Assembly (NCBI GenBank): GCA_024123915.1
Contig: CP099650.1
Coordinates: forward strand, 992,001 to 1,056,000
Length of the DNA: 64,000 nt
From: Oxalobacteraceae bacterium OTU3CAMAD1
GTDB lineage: Bacteria; Pseudomonadota; Gammaproteobacteria; Burkholderiales; Burkholderiaceae_D
Direction of reading: 5' to 3'
Of the stretch, positions 55,226 through 64,000 are shown one piece after another. The notes under the pieces were generated by a model that was given only the letters and a program-made list of their open reading frames with translations, did not search any database and had not been told where the DNA came from. Position 1 is the first letter of the stretch. Every line of letters begins with the position of its first letter. A program made the translations under genes and the position numbers.

Positions 55226-56761
55226 CTAGCCCAGGAACAGCTTGTAGACCGGATTGGCGCTCTCGTCCCAATAGCGGTAGCCGAGCGTGGTGAGGAACTG
55301 CGCGAAGGCCCCCATCTCCTCGGACGGCACCTGCAAACCGATCAGGATGCGGCCGACGTCGCCGCCCTGGCTGCGGTAATGGCACAGCGAGATGTTCCAG
55401 TTCGGCGCCATGCTGTCGAGGAAGCGCATCAGCGCGCCCGGGCGCTCCGGAAACTCGAAGCGGTACAGCAGCTCGTCCTTGGCCAGCCCGCTCTTGCCGC
55501 CGACCAGGTGGCGGATGTGGGCCTTGGCCAGCTCGTCGTGGGTCAGGTCCAACGTCTTGAAATCGTGCTCCTCGAACTTGCGCGCCAGCGCGCCGGACTC
55601 GCCGCGGTCGGCGATCTGCACGCCGACGAACACGTGCGCCTCGTCCTTGTCGCTGATGCGGTAGTTGAACTCGGTCACATTGCGCGGCCCCACCAGCGAG
55701 CAGAAGCGCTTGAAGCTGCCGCGCTGCTCCGGCAAGGTGACGGCAAACACCGCCTCGCGCGCCTCGCCCAGTTCGGCGCGCTCGGCGACGAAGCGCAGGC
55801 GGTCGAAATTCATGTTGGCGCCGCAGGCGATGGTGATCAGGGTCTCGTTCCTGATCGGGTCCTTGGTCATGGCCGCGCGCTCGATATAGGCCTTGGCGCC
55901 GGCGATGGCCAGCGCGCCGGCCGGCTCCAGGATGCTGCGGGTGTCGGTGAACACATCCTTGATGGCGGCGCTGATGGCGTCGGTGTCGACGATGATGATG
56001 TCGTCGACCAGTTCGCGCGCGATGCGGAAGGTTTCCTCGCCGACCAGGCGCACGGCGGTGCCGTCGGAGAACAGGCCGACGTCGGCCAGGGTGACGCGCT
56101 CTCCCGCCTTGATGCTGCGCGCCATGGCGTCCGAATCGATGGTCTGCACGCCGATGATCTTGATGTCCGGACGGATCGCCTTGACGTACGAGGCCACGCC
56201 GGCGATCAGGCCGCCGCCGCCGATGGCCACGAAGATGGCGTGGATCGGACCGGAATGCTGGCGCAGGATTTCCATGCCGATGGTGCCCTGGCCGGCGATG
56301 ACGTCCGGATCGTCGAACGGATGGACGAAAGTCAGCTTCTGTTCCTGCTCCAGGGTCAGCGCGTGGTTGTAGGCGTCGGTATAGGACTCGCCGTGCAGCA
56401 CCACCTCGACGTCGGCGCCGCCGCGCGCCTTGACGGCGTCGATCTTCACTTGCGGGGTGGTGGTCGGCATGACGATCAGCGCGCGGCAGCCCAGCTTGGC
56501 CGCCGACAGCGCCACGCCCTGGGCGTGGTTACCGGCCGAGGCGCAGATGACGCCGCGCTTGCGCTGGGCGTCGCTCAGGTGGGCCATCTTGTTGTAGGCG
56601 CCGCGAATCTTGAAGCTGAACACGCTCTGCATGTCCTCGCGCTTGAAATAAATTCGGTTCTCGTAGCGCTGCGACAGGGTCGGCGCGAGTTCCAGCGGGG
56701 TTTCATCAGCGACGTCATAGACGCGCGCGGTCAGGATTTTCTTCAGATAGTCGATAGTCAT
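55226..56761 (-). CDS. ilvA: Threonine ammonia-lyase, biosynthetic
   Basis: A 511-residue enzyme converting threonine to 2-oxobutanoate for isoleucine synthesis. The start at 56761 (MTIDYLKKILTARVYDVADETP) matches the family; an upstream in-frame ATG at 56824 would begin within a long palindrome. The PLP lysine lies in YFKREDMQSVFSFKIRGAYNKM and the phosphate loop in AIGGGGLIAG. Two C-terminal ACT-like regulatory domains (about residues 330-510) indicate feedback inhibition by isoleucine. Confidence 0.95.
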   Translation of the reverse strand: MTIDYLKKILTARVYDVADETPLELAPTLSQRYENRIYFKREDMQSVFSFKIRGAYNKMAHLSDAQRKRGVICASAGNHAQGVALSAAKLGCRALIVMPTTTPQVKIDAVKARGGADVEVVLHGESYTDAYNHALTLEQEQKLTFVHPFDDPDVIAGQGTIGMEILRQHSGPIHAIFVAIGGGGLIAGVASYVKAIRPDIKIIGVQTIDSDAMARSIKAGERVTLADVGLFSDGTAVRLVGEETFRIARELVDDIIIVDTDAISAAIKDVFTDTRSILEPAGALAIAGAKAYIERAAMTKDPIRNETLITIACGANMNFDRLRFVAERAELGEAREAVFAVTLPEQRGSFKRFCSLVGPRNVTEFNYRISDKDEAHVFVGVQIADRGESGALARKFEEHDFKTLDLTHDELAKAHIRHLVGGKSGLAKDELLYRFEFPERPGALMRFLDSMAPNWNISLCHYRSQGGDVGRILIGLQVPSEEMGAFAQFLTTLGYRYWDESANPVYKLFLG

Positions 56762-56807
56762 GGTCTGCAAACAGTGATTCCAGAGGGCCGGAGCCAAAAA
56801 AACCTCG

Positions 56808-56891
56808 GGGGTCAGGTCCGACATTCGGACACGAGCTGTGCCGTAGCCGCAGTTACGGCACAGCTCGTGTCCGAATGTCGGACCTGACCCC
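56808..56891. repeat. 84-bp near-perfect hairpin upstream of ilvA
   Basis: Two 38-base perfectly complementary arms (from GGGGTCAGGTCCGACATTCG to its reverse complement) flank an 8-base loop. Looser pairing extends to about 56,789-56,910 through CGGAGCCAAA and TTTGGTTCCG. The form suggests a REP doublet or MITE-like element. It sits between the divergent ilvA and YqaA-type genes. Confidence 0.85.
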
Positions 56892-57052
56892 GCTGGGGGA
56901 TTTGGTTCCGCAGTTGTTCGATGCTAACTATCCGGCGGGTGACCGGGTCGGGCAGGGGCGCGGGTCGTGGCCGGTGGGCCAGGACCGAACTGTTCAATCG
57001 TGCGGTGTGCGGATCATTATAATGGACACCTTTCGTCCCGCTAAAGAAACCG

Positions 57053-57544
57053 ATGATCGAATCTGCAATCGCCTGGCTGCTCAATGTGCTCGCGGCGCCG
57101 GAAGTGGGCCTGACATCGGTCTTCATCATCAGTTTCGTCTCCGCCACCCTGGTGCCGCTGGGCTCGGAACCGGCGGTGTTCGCGGTGATCAAGGCCAATC
57201 CCGAGCTGTTCTGGAGCGCCATCGGCGTGGCCACCGTCGGCAACACCCTCGGCGGCGCCGTCGATTACTGGATCGGCTACCAGGCCAAGACCACCTTCGC
57301 CAAGGAGCGCAAGAGCCGCTGGTTCCATTGGCTGGAGCGCTATGGCGCCAAGACCATGCTGCTGGCCTGGCTCCCCGGCATCGGCGATCCGCTGTGCACC
57401 TTGGGCGGCTGGCTCAAACTGCCTTTCTGGCCCAGCCTGGCCTACATGGCCGTCGGTAAACTGCTGCGCTACCTGACCATGACCACGTTGCTGTTGTATG
57501 TGCCGGACGGCGTCTGGCACCGGATCGGGCAAATGCTGGGCTAA
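57053..57544 (+). CDS. YqaA-type (DedA-related) membrane protein
   Basis: A 163-residue inner-membrane protein with about four hydrophobic segments: IAWLLNVLAAPEVGLTSVFIISFVSATLVP, AIGVATVGNTLGGAVDYWIG, AKTMLLAWLPGIGDPLCTLGG and LRYLTMTTLLLYV. The E-x-x-x-x-x-N and R/G-rich VTT-like motifs (SEPAVFAVIKANP, WLPGIGDPL) fit the YqaA/SNARE-associated family. Function is unknown. DedA relatives transport lipids. Confidence 0.8.
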   Translation: MIESAIAWLLNVLAAPEVGLTSVFIISFVSATLVPLGSEPAVFAVIKANPELFWSAIGVATVGNTLGGAVDYWIGYQAKTTFAKERKSRWFHWLERYGAKTMLLAWLPGIGDPLCTLGGWLKLPFWPSLAYMAVGKLLRYLTMTTLLLYVPDGVWHRIGQMLG

Positions 57545-57769
57545 TCTGGTGCAATGGATCGTATTGCGGGATGCGCAGGATTCGGAATTTCGTTCAGTTT
57601 TCAGGCGTAAAGTTGAATTTTATCGCCGGTAAACGAGCTCAACCGCAAATTTATAGCGCATGGCGATGAACCCGAGAACCCCACTGCCATCTAAGGCTGT
57701 TCCGACATGGTGCGTCGCAATACGCTAGAATGACCCTCCCGGGTTCCAGTTTACAAGTCCAATCGCATA

Positions 57770-60700
57770 ATGAATGCCCCTGCACAAATCCAAGCTTTGC
57801 TGGCGGAAACGCCCCACGGACCGGAGACCCAGCGTCTCCGTGAAATTCCTTACAACTACACGTCGTTTTCCGATCGCGAGATCGTCATCCGGCTGCTGGG
57901 CGAGGAATCGTGGAGCTTGCTCGATGCCTTGCGCGGCGCCCGCCAGACCGGCCGCTCGGCCCGCATGCTGTACGAGGTGCTCGGCGATATCTGGGCCGTC
58001 CGCCGCAATCCGTACCTGCAGGACGACCTGCTCGACAACCCGAAGCGCCGCCAGGAGCTGATCAACGCGCTGCACCACCGCCTGGCCGAGGTCGACAAGC
58101 GCCGCCTGACCATCGACGACGACGGCAGCGAATCGGACGCGTCCAAGCAGCGCAGCGTCAACGTCATCAAGCTGCTGCGCGCGGCCGGCAAGGCCGTGGC
58201 CGACTTCGGCGAGGAATTCAAGCAGGTCTACGACCTGCGCAAGCGCACCAACAAGGTGCTGGGCCGCTACACCGACAAGCACAACATCTGCTTCGACGGC
58301 ATGAAGCGCATCTCGCACGTGACCGACGCCACCGACTGGCGCGTCGAGTATCCGTTCGTCGTGCTCACGCCCGACAGCGAAGAGGAAATGGCCGGCCTGG
58401 TCAAGGGTTGTATCGAGCTGGGTCTGACCATCATCCCGCGCGGCGGCGGCACCGGCTACACCGGCGGCGCCATTCCGCTGACGCCGATGTCGGCCGTCAT
58501 CAACACCGAGAAGCTGCTCAACATGGGCCCGGTCGAGATGAAGGTGCTGCCCGGCCTGGACAAGGAATACGCCACCATCTACACCGGCGCCGGCGTGATC
58601 ACCAACAAGGTGTCCGAGGCGGCCGAGAAGGCCGGCTTCGTGTTCGCGGTCGATCCGACCTCGGCTCACGCCTCCTGCATCGGCGGCAACATCGCCATGA
58701 ACGCGGGCGGCAAGAAGGCCGTGCTGTGGGGCACCGCGCTCGACAACCTGGCCTCGTGGCGCATGGTCGACCCGAACGGCGACTGGCTCGAAGTCACGCG
58801 CCTGGACCACAACCTGTCGAAGATCCACGATACGCCATTGGCCCGCTTCAAGCTCGAGTGGACCCATCCGACCGCGCGCGGCGAAGCCAAGGGCGCGCCG
58901 TTCAAGACCGAGATCCTGGAGATCGCCGGCCGCACCTTCCGCAAGGAAGGCCTGGGTAAGGACGTGACCGACAAGTTCCTGTCCGGCCTGCCGGGCATCC
59001 AGAAGGAGGGTACCGACGGCCTGATCACGTCCGGCCGCTGGATCCTGCACAAGATGCCGAAGTTCGCCCGCACCGTCTGCCTGGAGTTCTTCGGCCAGGC
59101 GCGCGACGCGATCCCGTCCATCGTTGAAATCAAGGATTACCTCGACGGCCTGCCGGCCAAGGGCGAGCAGTTCGCGACCCTGCGCCTGGCCGGCCTGGAG
59201 CACCTGGACGAGCGCTACCTGCGCGCGGTCGGTTACGCCACCAAATCGAAGCGCGGCGTGCTGCCGAAGATGGCGCTGTTCGGGGACATCGTCGGCGACG
59301 ACGAAAACGCCGTGGCCATGGCCGCGTCGGAAGTGGTGCGCATCGCCAACACCCGCGTGGGCGAGGGCTTTGTCGCCGTCAGCCCGGAGGCGCGCAAGAA
59401 GTTCTGGCTCGACCGCGCCCGTACGGCCGCCATCGCCAAGCACACCAACGCCTTCAAGATCAATGAAGACGTCGTGATCCCATTGAACCGCATGGGCGAG
59501 TACACCGACGGCATCGAGCGCATCAACATCGAGCTGTCGATCCAGAACAAGCTGCAACTCGTCGACGAGCTGCGCGACTTCTTCGCCGCCGGCAATCTGC
59601 CGATCGGCAAGAGCGACGACGCCGACGACGGCGTGGGCGACGCTGAAATGCTGGGCGACCGCGTGCAGCAGGCCGAAGCCCTGCTGTCGCAAGTGCGCGA
59701 CCGCTGGACCTTCCTGTTGGCCGAGCTCGACAAGCCGCTGAGCACGGTCACCGGCGAGCTCGCCGCGCTGGGCCTGGAGCGCCTGCTGGCCGTGTTCGAC
59801 GAGCGCCTCAAAACCCAACCGGACGCGACCTTGTTCGACATCGTCCAGGACCGCACCATCCGCGTGACGTGGAAGCAGGAAATCCGCGCCCAGCTGCGCC
59901 AGATCTTCAGCGGCGCGGCCTACAAGCTGATCCTCGACGAGGCGACCGCGATCCACAAGCGCGTGCTGCGCGGCCGCGTGTTCGTGGCGCTGCACATGCA
60001 CGCCGGCGACGGCAACGTCCACACCAACCTGCCGGTCAACTCCGACCACTATGAGATGCTGCAACTGGCGCATTCGGCCGTCGCCCGCATCATGGTGCTG
60101 GCCCGTTCGCTCAACGGCGTCATCTCGGGCGAGCACGGCATCGGCATCACCAAGCTGGAGTTCCTGACCGAGGAAGAAATCGGCCCGTTCCGCGACTACA
60201 AGCTGCGCGTCGATCCGGAAGGCCGCTTCAACAAGGGCAAGCTGCTGAACCTGCCGGGCATGGAGGCGGACCTGTCCAATGCCTACACGCCGTCGTTCGG
60301 CCTGATGGGCCACGAATCGCTGATCATGCAGCAAAGCGATATCGGCGAGATCGCCAACAGCATCAAGGACTGCCTGCGTTGCGGCAAGTGCAAGCCGGTG
60401 TGCTCGACCCACGTGCCGCGCGCCAACCTGCTGTACTCGCCGCGCGACAAGATTTTGGCGACGTCGTCGCTGATCGAGGCCTTCCTGTACGAGGAACAAA
60501 CCCGTCGCGGCATCTCGATCAAGCATTGGGAAGAGTTCGAGGACGTGGCGGACCATTGCACCGTTTGCCACAAATGCGTCACGCCATGCCCGGTCAACAT
60601 CGACTTCGGCGACGTGTCGATGAACATGCGTAATTTGCTGCGCAAGATGGACAAGAAATCGTTCAATCCGGGCAAATCGGCGGCGATGTTCTTCCTCAAC

Positions 60701-61783
60701 GCCACCGATCCGGCCACCATCAACGCCACCCGCGCGGCGATGGTCGGGATCGGCTACAAGGCGCAGCGCCTGGGGAACGACTTGCTGAAGAAATTCGCCA
60801 AGAAGCAGACCAAGGCGCCGCCGCCGACCGTCGGCAAGCCGCCGGTGCGCGAGCAGGTGATTCACTTCATCAACAAGAAAATGCCGGGCGGGTTGCCGAA
60901 GAAGACCGCGCGCGCCTTGCTCGACATCGAGGACGACAAGGTCATCCCGATCATCCGCAATCCGAAGAAGACCACGGCCGATACCGAGGCGGTGTTCTAC
61001 TTCCCGGGCTGCGGCTCGGAGCGGCTGTTCTCGCAGGTCGGCCTGGCCACCCAGGCGATGCTGTGGGAAGTGGGCGTGCAGACCGTGCTGCCGCCGGGCT
61101 ACCTGTGCTGCGGTTATCCGCAGCGCGGCTCGGGCGAGTACGACAAGGCCGAGAAAATGATGACCGATAACCGCGTGCTGTTCCATCGCATGGCCAACAC
61201 GCTCAATTACCTGGATATCAAGACGGTGCTGGTGTCGTGCGGCACGTGCTACGACCAGCTGGCGACCTACGAGTTCGACAAGATCTTCCCGGGCTGCCGC
61301 ATCATGGACATCCACGAGTATCTGCTGGAGAAACAGGTGCGACTGGAAGGCGTGACCGGCACGCGCTATATGTACCACGAGCCGTGCCACACGCCGATGA
61401 AGTTGCAGGAGGCGACCAAGACCGTCAACGGCCTGATCGCCACCCACGACAACGTCAAGATCGAGAAGAACGACCGTTGCTGCGGCGACTCTGGCACGCT
61501 GATGATCGCGCGTCCGGACATCTCGACGCAGGTGCGCTTCCGCAAGGAAGAGGAAGTCATCAAGGGCGCCGACAAGCTGCGCGCGGACGGCTTCGAGGGC
61601 GAGGTCAAGATCCTGACCAGCTGCCCGGCCTGCCTGGGCGGCGTCTCGCGCTACGGCGAGGACGCCGGCACGACGGCCGACTACATCGTCGTCGAGATCG
61701 CCAAGCATCTGCTGGGCGAGAACTGGATGGCCGACTACGTCAAGCGCGCCAACGACGGCGGCATCGAGCGGGTGCTGGTGTGA
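57770..61783 (+). CDS. DUF3683-type FAD/Fe-S dehydrogenase (D-lactate/glycolate dehydrogenase-like)
   Basis: A 1337-residue fusion enzyme. Residues 1 to about 170 are DUF3683 ([19 protein letters not shown]). A PCMH-type FAD domain follows ([35 protein letters not shown]), then the FAD-oxidase C domain ([30 protein letters not shown]). Two 4Fe-4S clusters are at about residues 868-882 and 930-945 ([11 protein letters not shown] and [12 protein letters not shown]). Two CCG domains complete it (PGCGSERLF with [19 protein letters not shown] with RCCGDSGT). It should oxidise a 2-hydroxy acid such as lactate and pass electrons to the quinone pool or a cytochrome. Substrate is inferred. Its stop overlaps the HIT gene start. 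Confidence 0.9.
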   Translation: MNAPAQIQALLAETPHGPETQRLREIPYNYTSFSDREIVIRLLGEESWSLLDALRGARQTGRSARMLYEVLGDIWAVRRNPYLQDDLLDNPKRRQELINALHHRLAEVDKRRLTIDDDGSESDASKQRSVNVIKLLRAAGKAVADFGEEFKQVYDLRKRTNKVLGRYTDKHNICFDGMKRISHVTDATDWRVEYPFVVLTPDSEEEMAGLVKGCIELGLTIIPRGGGTGYTGGAIPLTPMSAVINTEKLLNMGPVEMKVLPGLDKEYATIYTGAGVITNKVSEAAEKAGFVFAVDPTSAHASCIGGNIAMNAGGKKAVLWGTALDNLASWRMVDPNGDWLEVTRLDHNLSKIHDTPLARFKLEWTHPTARGEAKGAPFKTEILEIAGRTFRKEGLGKDVTDKFLSGLPGIQKEGTDGLITSGRWILHKMPKFARTVCLEFFGQARDAIPSIVEIKDYLDGLPAKGEQFATLRLAGLEHLDERYLRAVGYATKSKRGVLPKMALFGDIVGDDENAVAMAASEVVRIANTRVGEGFVAVSPEARKKFWLDRARTAAIAKHTNAFKINEDVVIPLNRMGEYTDGIERINIELSIQNKLQLVDELRDFFAAGNLPIGKSDDADDGVGDAEMLGDRVQQAEALLSQVRDRWTFLLAELDKPLSTVTGELAALGLERLLAVFDERLKTQPDATLFDIVQDRTIRVTWKQEIRAQLRQIFSGAAYKLILDEATAIHKRVLRGRVFVALHMHAGDGNVHTNLPVNSDHYEMLQLAHSAVARIMVLARSLNGVISGEHGIGITKLEFLTEEEIGPFRDYKLRVDPEGRFNKGKLLNLPGMEADLSNAYTPSFGLMGHESLIMQQSDIGEIANSIKDCLRCGKCKPVCSTHVPRANLLYSPRDKILATSSLIEAFLYEEQTRRGISIKHWEEFEDVADHCTVCHKCVTPCPVNIDFGDVSMNMRNLLRKMDKKSFNPGKSAAMFFLNATDPATINATRAAMVGIGYKAQRLGNDLLKKFAKKQTKAPPPTVGKPPVREQVIHFINKKMPGGLPKKTARALLDIEDDKVIPIIRNPKKTTADTEAVFYFPGCGSERLFSQVGLATQAMLWEVGVQTVLPPGYLCCGYPQRGSGEYDKAEKMMTDNRVLFHRMANTLNYLDIKTVLVSCGTCYDQLATYEFDKIFPGCRIMDIHEYLLEKQVRLEGVTGTRYMYHEPCHTPMKLQEATKTVNGLIATHDNVKIEKNDRCCGDSGTLMIARPDISTQVRFRKEEEVIKGADKLRADGFEGEVKILTSCPACLGGVSRYGEDAGTTADYIVVEIAKHLLGENWMADYVKRANDGGIERVLV

Positions 61784-62223
61784 TGGCGGGTTTTGTTGAT
61801 ACCTGCGATCTGTGCCGTCTGCTGGCGGCGCCCGCCGAGGGCGTCGTCATCTGGAGCGATCACCAGTTGTCGGTGATCGCCGTCGAGGATGCCGAGTATC
61901 CAGGCTTCACGCGCGTGGTGTGGAACGCGCACGTCAAGGAAATGACGGATCTCAGCGCAGCCGAGCGCGGCCATGTGATGGAGGTCGTGTTCGCTGTGGA
62001 GGCGGCGCAGCGCGCCGTGATGGCGCCGGAGAAGATCAACCTGGCCAGCTTCGGTAACATGACGCCGCACGTGCACTGGCATGTGATTCCGCGTTACCTG
62101 GACGATGCGCATTTTCCCAACTCGAGTTTTTCCACGGCCGCGCGGTCCGGCGCGCCGGAGGTGTTGGCCGCGCGCCGCGCGCTGGTGCCGGCGCTGCACG
62201 CCGCGATTATCGAACGTTTGTAA
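61783..62223 (+). CDS. HIT family protein
   Basis: A 146-residue histidine-triad nucleotide hydrolase. The HIT motif is HVHWHVIPR. An N-terminal CDLC pair may bind zinc. The start ATG overlaps the dehydrogenase stop (TGATG), so the frame upstream of 61783 is not used. HIT proteins hydrolyse nucleotide phosphoramidates or dinucleoside polyphosphates. The exact substrate is unknown. Translationally coupled to the dehydrogenase. Confidence 0.9.
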   Translation: MAGFVDTCDLCRLLAAPAEGVVIWSDHQLSVIAVEDAEYPGFTRVVWNAHVKEMTDLSAAERGHVMEVVFAVEAAQRAVMAPEKINLASFGNMTPHVHWHVIPRYLDDAHFPNSSFSTAARSGAPEVLAARRALVPALHAAIIERL

Positions 62224-62243
62224 GCCTGATTGAAAGTTCACCT

Positions 62244-62669
62244 ATGACCAAGAATCCGACCGCCATCACCGTCCACAACAAGTCCAAGGTGCTCGACATC
62301 GCCTTCGACGACGGCGCCTCGTTCACGATTCCGTTCGAGCTGATGCGCGTGTACTCGCCGTCGGCCGAGGTCATGGGCCACGGCCCCGGCCAGGAAGTGC
62401 TGCAAGTCGGCAAGCGCGAAGTAGGCATCGCCGCGATGGACCCGGTCGGCAACTACGCGGTGCAGCCGACGTTTACGGACGGGCACAACACGGGACTGTT
62501 CACGTGGGATTACCTGTACAAGCTTGGCAACGAGAAGGACAAGCTGTGGCAGGATTATATGGACCGCCTGCATGCTTCGGGACTCGAAGGCGACAGCGGC
62601 CGCGATCCCGCCAATACCCCGACGCCGGCGCCGCACGTGCACGGCCCATCCTGTGGCCACAAACACTAG
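62244..62669 (+). CDS. DUF971 (gamma-butyrobetaine hydroxylase-like N-terminal domain) protein
   Basis: A 141-residue protein with the DUF971/GBBH-like N fold (LDIAFDDGASFTIPFELMRVYSPSAEVMGHG, VGNYAVQPTFTDGHNTGLFTWDYLYKLG). The C-terminus is His/Cys-rich (APHVHGPSCGHKH), suggesting metal binding. Related proteins occur in Fe-S cluster carriers and in dioxygenases. Role is unknown, but position 20 bases after the HIT gene suggests one operon with the dehydrogenase. Confidence 0.88.
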   Translation: MTKNPTAITVHNKSKVLDIAFDDGASFTIPFELMRVYSPSAEVMGHGPGQEVLQVGKREVGIAAMDPVGNYAVQPTFTDGHNTGLFTWDYLYKLGNEKDKLWQDYMDRLHASGLEGDSGRDPANTPTPAPHVHGPSCGHKH

Positions 62670-62677
62670 CGTCACGT

Positions 62678-62785
62678 GGAGACACGTAGGGCGGATTAGC
62701 GAAGCGTAATCGGCCATGCATGCTCCGCCGGGGGCTCAACGATGGCCGATTACGGCGTTCCGCCTAATCCGCCCTACGTGTCTCC
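62678..62785. repeat. Palindromic repeat, copy 3
   Basis: A 108-bp copy of the element at 33,286. Its outer arms are extended by GGAGA/TCTCC, which pair with each other. It lies between the convergent DUF971 and substrate-binding protein genes. Confidence 0.85.
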
Positions 62786-62793
62786 GTCAAATT

Positions 62794-63723
62794 TTACCTG
62801 CCGCCGTTCGGTTGCCACGGCCAGACGCTTCCTCCCACATTGATCGCCTTCGGTATCAACTTCTGCTGATAGAACACGTCCGCCACGCGCTGCTGGTTGG
62901 CGGCGATGGCGGCGCTGACCGGCACCGCGCCGTAGCGCGTGCGGCGCTGCCAAGTCTCCACGATATCCACGGGCAGGCCCATTTGCGGCGCCAGCATAGC
63001 GCTCACTTCCTTGGTGTGCGCGTTGGCCCACTGGCCGGTCAGCGCCACCTGTTCCAATAGCGCCGACAGCACCTTCGGCGCCTGCGTCGCGAACTTGCGC
63101 GACGCCAGATAGAACCCATTCGCCTGCGGCAGCCCGGTATAGTCGCTCAGTACCCGCACCTGATACGACTTCTGCGCCGACGCGAAGTACGGGTCCCACA
63201 CCACCCACGCATCGATGCCGCCGCTGACGAAGGCGGCCCGCGCATCCGATGGCGACAGGTACACCGGCCTGATATCGCTGAGTTTCAAGCCCGCCTTCTG
63301 CAACGCTGACGCCAGCAGGAAGTGTGACCCCGATCCCTTCTGGAACGCGACCTTCTTTCCCTTCAAATCCGCCACCGTGCGCGCCGTCGATTCCTTCGGC
63401 ACGAAGATCGCCTCGCTGTTGACCGGCGCCGGCTCCGCCGCGACGTACAGCAGGTCGATCCCGGCCGCCTGCCCGAACACCGGCGGCGGTGCGCCCGTGC
63501 TGCCGAAATCGATGCTGCCGGCGTTGAGCGCCTCCAGCATCTGCGGGCCGGCCGGGAATTCGATCCACTTGATCTGCTGGCCGGCGAAGGCATTCTCCAG
63601 CGTTCCCTGATTCTTCAATATGCCCAACAAGCCGCTACTTTTCTGGAAGCCGATGGTGATGGCCGGTGCGCTGTGCGCCAGCAGGGGGAGGGCCAGCAGC
63701 AAGCTGGCGACGATGTTCTTCAT
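62794..63723 (-). CDS. Aliphatic sulfonate/taurine-type ABC transporter substrate-binding protein (SsuA-like)
   Basis: A 309-residue periplasmic protein with a signal peptide (MKNIVASLLLALPLLAHSAPA). SsuA/NMT1-like segments include ITIGFQKSSGLLGILKNQG, IKWIEFPAGPQMLEALNAGSIDFGSTGAPPPVFGQAAG and KGKKVAFQKGSGSHFLLASAL. It binds a sulfonate or similar anion for import. The permease and ATPase genes are not in the window. It starts nine bases after the LacI-type gene stop, so the two may be cotranscribed. Confidence 0.88.
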   Translation of the reverse strand: MKNIVASLLLALPLLAHSAPAITIGFQKSSGLLGILKNQGTLENAFAGQQIKWIEFPAGPQMLEALNAGSIDFGSTGAPPPVFGQAAGIDLLYVAAEPAPVNSEAIFVPKESTARTVADLKGKKVAFQKGSGSHFLLASALQKAGLKLSDIRPVYLSPSDARAAFVSGGIDAWVVWDPYFASAQKSYQVRVLSDYTGLPQANGFYLASRKFATQAPKVLSALLEQVALTGQWANAHTKEVSAMLAPQMGLPVDIVETWQRRTRYGAVPVSAAIAANQQRVADVFYQQKLIPKAINVGGSVWPWQPNGGR

Positions 63724-63732
63724 GGTTTTCCT

Positions 63733-64000
63733 TTATGCGCTTTCGCGCTCGATAAGTTCGCAGGCCAGCAGGTTAAGGCGCGAGTCCTGGCCGGACGCCG
63801 GCAGCACGCCCAATTGTTCGAGGATGCGCAGCGCGGCGATCTCGCCGATCTCGCGTCCCGGCGGCCGGATGGTGGTCAAACTGGGAAGCAGCAGCGGCGA
63901 GAACGGATAGTCGCCAAAGCCGACGATGGCGCACTGCTTGGGTATCTCCAGCCCCGCGCGTTGCCCCGCCAGCAAAGCGCCAGCCGCCAGATTGTCGTTG
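63733..64000 (-). CDS. LacI/GalR-family regulator, C-terminal part (cut by window end)
   Basis: The frame is open to the window edge, so only the last 88 residues or so are seen. They match the LacI ligand-binding C-lobe: NDNLAAGALLAGQRAGLEIP, CAIVGFGDYPFSPLLLPSLTTIRPPGREIGEIAALRIL. The DNA-binding part lies outside the window. It probably controls the following substrate-binding protein gene or a linked uptake operon. Confidence 0.85.
   Translation of the reverse strand, partial: NDNLAAGALLAGQRAGLEIPKQCAIVGFGDYPFSPLLLPSLTTIRPPGREIGEIAALRILEQLGVLPASGQDSRLNLLACELIERESA

Noticed and set aside
56762..56824. N-terminal extension of ilvA up to 56824
   Set aside because: The added 21 residues begin inside the long hairpin, and the family start is the ATG at 56761.
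57725..61708. A 1327-codon open frame opposite the DUF3683 dehydrogenase
   Set aside because: Antisense shadow of a high-GC gene whose plus-strand product has clear flavin and Fe-S motifs. The antisense product has none.

Overview
The window looks like chromosomal DNA of a GC-rich betaproteobacterium, most likely Oxalobacteraceae (Massilia, Duganella or Janthinobacterium type). Three things point there: the kdsD-kdsC-lptC-lptA-lptB-rpoN-hpf order, the ptsN-hprK-rapZ set (an HPr kinase next to the nitrogen PTS), and the long DUF3683-type flavoprotein dehydrogenase. The genus is an inference from gene content only.

Positions 1 to about 14,100 form an accessory island, AT-richer than the rest and with different codon use. 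It holds the tail of an unidentified gene, a DUF6602-type nuclease-like gene, an HNH-like/Shedu-like (DUF4263) gene, and two small overlapping ORFs. A repeat-rich stretch then precedes an alpA-mobV operon. Next come a RecQ-like helicase fused to a phosphoribosyltransferase coupled to a DprA-like gene (a possible ShosTA relative), and a complete ABC-three-component (ABC-3C) operon whose promoter region carries a near-consensus LexA box. A divergent Xre / MbcA-like unit closes the island. Most of these families are known or suspected anti-phage or anti-plasmid systems, so the region reads as a defence island on a mobilizable element. No integrase or attachment site is visible in the window.

Positions 14,205-33,253 carry two giant RTX-type calcium-binding proteins (3080 and 3191 residues) built from long tandem modules. 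They share an upstream sequence module and a 293-residue repeat unit. The second appears to lack the N-terminal DUF4347 domain of the first. No type I secretion genes are nearby.

Positions 33,399-43,332 are ordinary chromosomal genes: a glycosyltransferase, a NYN-LOTUS RNA-binding protein, a MOSC protein, a GGDEF diguanylate cyclase, a secreted zincin-like protein, a small periplasmic protein and a CPA2 cation/proton antiporter. Positions 43,437-48,878 form the Kdo/LPS-transport and sigma-54 operon. An enoyl-CoA hydratase-type gene and an orphan cheB follow. The ptsN-hprK-rapZ block then lies in the opposite orientation from rpoN-hpf, a break in the usual order.

The last part holds queF, ilvA, a YqaA-type membrane protein, the DUF3683 dehydrogenase with HIT and DUF971 genes behind it, an SsuA-type substrate-binding protein and the tail of a LacI-type regulator cut by the window edge. 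Three copies of a roughly 100-bp palindromic repeat, plus two other hairpin elements, sit in the gaps between these chromosomal genes.
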